From contig NZ_JAPRAQ010000001.1 in the NCBI RefSeq assembly GCF_029989365.1, positions 1 through 64,000 on the forward strand: a stretch of 64,000 nt of DNA, written 5' to 3'. Of this stretch, positions 61,135-64,000 are shown piece by piece. How positions within the stretch are numbered: the stretch's first letter is position 1; every line of letters starts with the position of its first letter. Both the position numbers and the translations under genes were made by a program. The notes beneath the pieces were generated by a model. It worked only from the letters and a program-made list of their open reading frames with translations. It had not been told where the DNA came from and searched no databases. This stretch comes from Bradyrhizobium sp. Arg816 (lineage in GTDB: Bacteria; Pseudomonadota; Alphaproteobacteria; Rhizobiales; Xanthobacteraceae).

Positions 61135-63423
61135 TCACTGCCGCGCCATCTGCGCATTGCCGACGGCATCGCCGTCGAGCTTCTGGTCGTCGTGCATGGT
61201 GACGGTGACGCGCAGTAGCCTTCCAGCGAATTCGAACGGCGCCTCGTAATGTGACACGGGGCTGCCACGGTCGCGGCCGATGTCGAGACCGGACCACGAG
61301 ATCAGCGTGTGGAAGCCGAGCTGGGTCTGGAGCGCCCCCGCCGGCTCGCCGTCGATCAGCAGCGTGTATTCGGTGACGCCGGTGCGCGAACCCTTGGCCG
61401 GCGCCTCCTTGCGGACGAGGCGTTCGACGTGCACCCCGAGCCGCCGCGCGCCTGACGACACTTTCCGGTCCGACCGCACGATCTGGTGGCTGCCGCCGAT
61501 GTTGAGGTCGTGCACGAGGTGGCCATCTCTGATGTAGAGGCTGTAGCCCGACGTCGCGTCGCCATGCGAGATCAGCACGCCGTTTGCACCCGCCTCGTCG
61601 ATCTCGACATGGGCCTCGATCGTGTAGCTGCGGCTGCGCACATCAGGTGCGACATCGGTCGGCACGTGGCCCATGCCGGCGTGAAAGACGAAATGGTGGC
61701 GCGCACCATGGAAGCGTGCGGCGTTCTCGGCGAAGCGCGGACCGAAGCGGTCGTCGAGCGGCAGCACCTTGTGCTTCTCGGCCTCCGCCCACCAGGTCGC
61801 GATCATTGCTGCCAGACGCTCCGGCTGCTTTGCGGCGAGATCGTCGGTCTCGGAGAAATCCTCGTCGAGATGAAACAGCTCCCATTTGTCGTTCTCGAAT
61901 GGCGTCCCCGAGGGATGGAAGGCGACCGCCTTCCAGCCGCCCTGCCAGAGGCCGCGATGGCCGAACATCTCGAAATATTGCGGCGAGCTCTTTGAGGGCG
62001 CGGACGCATCCCTGATCGAGCGCGCAAAGCTCTCGCCTTCCAGCGGCATCTGCGGGCAGCCGGCGATCGTGCTGGGCGCCTCGATGCCGATCAGCTCGAG
62101 CAGCGTCGGCGTGAGGTCGCAGGCGTGGACGAAGTGGTGCCGCAGCTCGCCTTTGCCTGCGATCTTCTTCGGCCAGTTGATGACGAAGGGATCGCGGATG
62201 CCGCCGCCATGGGTGTTCTGCTTGTAGCGCCGCAGCGGCGTGTTCGACGCCATCGCCCAGCCATGCGGGAAATTGCTGTGGGTGTCGGGCCCGCCGATAT
62301 CGTCGAGACGCGCGAGCTTCTCCGCGATCGGCTCCGGCTTGAAGTTGAACGGCCCCATCGCGTTGACGAAGCCGAGCGGCCCGCCTTCCTGGCTCGCGCC
62401 ATTGTCGGACATCACGATGATCACGGTGTTGTCGCGAATGCCGGCCGTCTCCAGGAACGCGACAAGCCGTGCAAGATGGCGGTCGGAATGGTCGAGCATG
62501 CCGGCGAAGGCCGCCTGCAGGCGGGTGAAGACACGGCGCTCATCGGCTGTGTGCTCCTCCCACGGCTTCACGCCATCGTTGCGCGCCGGCATCCGGGTTG
62601 CCTCAGGCACCAGCCCCATCGCCTTCTGGCGTGCCAGACGCCGTTCGCGCTCGACGTCCCAGCCGTGCGCGAATTCGGCATCATAGCTCCTGATGATATC
62701 GCCCGGCGCCTGATGCGGCGCATGACAGGCGCCAAGTGCGACCCAGGTGAGCCAGGGAACGTCAGGACGGTCGGCGACATGGTCGCCGATGAATCGGATC
62801 GACTGGTCAATCAGGTCCTCGGTCAGGTGATAGCCGTCGGCGTAGGTGCCGGGAGGATCAATATGCGTGTTGTCGGAGACGAGCTCCGGCGCGTACTGGT
62901 CGGTCTCGGCATCGAGGAAGCCGTAGAAGCGATCAAAGCCGCGTCCCAGGGGCCAGCCGTCGAACGGACCGGTGGCGCCGCTTTCGGTCAGCGGCGTGAC
63001 GTGCCATTTGCCGACCATGTAGTTGCGGTAGCCATGGATGCGCAGCATCTCGGCCAGCGTCCCCGCCTCGCGCGCGATCTTGCCGCGGTAGCCGGGATAG
63101 CCGGAATCGAAATTGGCAAGGCAGCCGACGCCGACCGAGTGATGATTGCGTCCTGTCAGCAGCGCGGCGCGCGTCGTCGAGCACATCGCCGTGGTGTGGA
63201 ATCCTGAGTAACGCAGCCCTTCGGCCGCGAGCCGGTCGATGGTCGGCGTTTTGATTGCCGAACCGTAGCAGCCGAAATCGGAGAAGCCGACGTCGTCGAA
63301 CAGCACGACCAGGATGTTCGGCGCGCCCTCGGGCGGCTTCGGCGCATCCGGCCACCAGGGTTTTGACTCCGCGACCGTCTTGCCGACGGTGCCGCGGAAC
63401 GGCGTGCCGCTGCCTGCGCTCAT
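61135..63423 (-). CDS. Arylsulfatase with C-terminal lectin-like domain
   Basis: The 762-residue protein is a type I sulfatase, which hydrolyses sulfate esters. Metal ligands are in VVLFDDVGFSDFGCYG (Asp43, Asp44). The formylglycine site is Cys81 in CSTTRAALLTGRNHH; the usual third position Pro/Ala is Thr here. Other ligands are in VMSDNGASQEGG. After about residue 520, beta strands such as SYTIEAHVEIDEAGANGVLI resemble a concanavalin-like domain. GGAGG lies before the ATG at 63423. It is divergent from the TetR gene at 63519, with a dyad between. Confidence 0.88.
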   Translation of the reverse strand: MSAGSGTPFRGTVGKTVAESKPWWPDAPKPPEGAPNILVVLFDDVGFSDFGCYGSAIKTPTIDRLAAEGLRYSGFHTTAMCSTTRAALLTGRNHHSVGVGCLANFDSGYPGYRGKIAREAGTLAEMLRIHGYRNYMVGKWHVTPLTESGATGPFDGWPLGRGFDRFYGFLDAETDQYAPELVSDNTHIDPPGTYADGYHLTEDLIDQSIRFIGDHVADRPDVPWLTWVALGACHAPHQAPGDIIRSYDAEFAHGWDVERERRLARQKAMGLVPEATRMPARNDGVKPWEEHTADERRVFTRLQAAFAGMLDHSDRHLARLVAFLETAGIRDNTVIIVMSDNGASQEGGPLGFVNAMGPFNFKPEPIAEKLARLDDIGGPDTHSNFPHGWAMASNTPLRRYKQNTHGGGIRDPFVINWPKKIAGKGELRHHFVHACDLTPTLLELIGIEAPSTIAGCPQMPLEGESFARSIRDASAPSKSSPQYFEMFGHRGLWQGGWKAVAFHPSGTPFENDKWELFHLDEDFSETDDLAAKQPERLAAMIATWWAEAEKHKVLPLDDRFGPRFAENAARFHGARHHFVFHAGMGHVPTDVAPDVRSRSYTIEAHVEIDEAGANGVLISHGDATSGYSLYIRDGHLVHDLNIGGSHQIVRSDRKVSSGARRLGVHVERLVRKEAPAKGSRTGVTEYTLLIDGEPAGALQTQLGFHTLISWSGLDIGRDRGSPVSHYEAPFEFAGRLLRVTVTMHDDQKLDGDAVGNAQMARQ

Positions 63424-63483
63424 CTGTTCCTCCCTGCTCGCTGCGGGAACGGCACGGTTGACCCGCGGCCCACCCACGTCTAG

Positions 63484-63503
63484 ATTATAATCCGAATTAT
63501 GAT
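63484..63503. promoter_or_regulatory. AT-rich inverted repeat between arylsulfatase and TetR genes
   Basis: ATTATAAT (63484-63491) and ATTATGAT (63496-63503) are inverted repeats matching at 7 of 8 positions around CCGA. It lies in the 95-bp gap between the divergent genes. The TetR protein encoded next is the obvious binder, repressing both genes. Confidence 0.55.
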
Positions 63504-63518
63504 TATGATTTTTGCCGG

Positions 63519-64000
63519 ATGCAAGCGCGGATGCGGCCAAGCTCGGACGACCCCGATTTCGACCTGCCCGGCGTTGCCCCGTCGCGCCAGAAGCGCAGCC
63601 GCGAGACGACGCTGGCGCTGCTGCGCGCCGGCGCCGACATGCTGCGGACGCGCAGCCTTGCCGAGCTGTCGATCGAGACGCTCTGCACCGAGGTCGGCGC
63701 CACCGTCGGCGCCTTCTACAGCCGCTTCGAGAGCAAGGAGGCCTATTTCAACGCACTGATGGCGCTGGCTGCGCGCGACGGCGAGCAGCGGCTCGGCGAA
63801 ATCAGGCGACCGTCACCGGATACGGACCTCGACAAGCTCTGCCACGTCATCGTCAGCGGCATCATCACCTGGATGCGCAACCACGAGGGCGTGCTGCACG
63901 CCGCGCTTCAGCACGACGACACCCGCCCGGACAAATGGACGCCGTTCAAGGCCCTCGCGAAGGCAACGACCGAGCGCGCCACCCCTCTCCTGCTCCCGGC
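63519..64000 (+). CDS. TetR family transcriptional regulator (cut by window edge)
   Basis: From the ATG at 63519 the frame stays open to the window edge (about 160 codons). After a short polar start, the TetR helix-turn-helix is at about residues 27-76: TTLALLRAGADMLRTRSLAE and TLCTEVGATVGAFYSRFESK. The ligand domain follows (HVIVSGIITWMRNHEGVLHA). An alternative ATG is four codons later. It probably represses the divergent arylsulfatase gene through the dyad at 63484-63503. Confidence 0.85.
   Translation, partial: MQARMRPSSDDPDFDLPGVAPSRQKRSRETTLALLRAGADMLRTRSLAELSIETLCTEVGATVGAFYSRFESKEAYFNALMALAARDGEQRLGEIRRPSPDTDLDKLCHVIVSGIITWMRNHEGVLHAALQHDDTRPDKWTPFKALAKATTERATPLLLP

Overview
The window looks like a chromosomal segment of a Bradyrhizobium-type alphaproteobacterium. 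This is inferred from four things: the GC-rich codon use, several families of dispersed palindromic intergenic repeats, an Irr/ICE-like iron box, and a gene content heavy in CoA-ester, sugar-acid, ABC and TRAP uptake genes. I saw no tRNA, rRNA, CRISPR array, insertion sequence or prophage. Most of it reads as ordinary accessory metabolism packed into short operons, each with its own regulator.

Layout, left half. The start of mmsA (cut by the window edge) lies opposite a LysR regulator, with a perfect palindrome between them (1-1185). A small CoA-ester group follows: TetR regulator, thioesterase, enoyl-CoA hydratase and thiolase (1311-5046). Next come an MFS transporter, an OprB-type porin coupled to a CorA-type metal transporter, acetoacetate decarboxylase opposite a patatin lipase, an aldehyde dehydrogenase and a DJ-1/PfpI protein (5160-13967). 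Three Tad-like genes (two TadE-like and one vWA-containing TadG-like) stand alone at 14084-16738. They are followed by an FAD-linked hydroxyacid dehydrogenase and a DUF3303 protein. A locus at 19821-28040 holds a carboxyltransferase, an IclR regulator, a free biotin carrier, a TAXI-type TRAP transporter and a three-domain glutaminase-STAS-cNMP protein. Then come MazG-like and carboxymuconolactone-decarboxylase-like genes, the latter with a four-copy 12-bp repeat in its leader.

Layout, right half. A translationally coupled operon of a class III CoA-transferase, a thiolase-fold protein lacking the nucleophilic cysteine, and a DUF35 protein (29600-32303) resembles thiolase-like/DUF35 retro-aldolases. 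A cysteine-containing thiolase lies next to it. At 33981-46045 a LacI-controlled sugar-acid locus runs both ways from 41065-41265. Leftward are an ABC importer, a DenD-type dehydrogenase, 2-keto-3-deoxygluconate kinase and KDPG aldolase. Rightward are the LacI regulator, an Fe-S aldonate dehydratase and two short-chain dehydrogenases. After a DMT exporter/LysR pair and an M50 protease, a five-gene iron-uptake operon (TonB-dependent receptor, PiuC hydroxylase, ExbB, ExbD, TonB; 49527-54978) is preceded by an Irr-like box. An RND efflux pair, an IalB-family protein and an arylsulfatase opposite a TetR regulator (cut by the right edge) close the window.

Functional themes. Uptake and catabolism are coupled within operons: sugar acids by ABC import followed by dehydration, phosphorylation and aldol cleavage; possibly glutamine/glutamate by TAXI-TRAP and glutaminase; iron by TonB receptor plus energising complex. 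Likely operator sequences are visible in six regulator-linked intergenic regions. The most interesting leads are the cysteine-less thiolase/DUF35/CoA-transferase operon, the carboxyltransferase-BCCP pair without a biotin carboxylase beside the TRAP-glutaminase genes, and the paired LacI operators.
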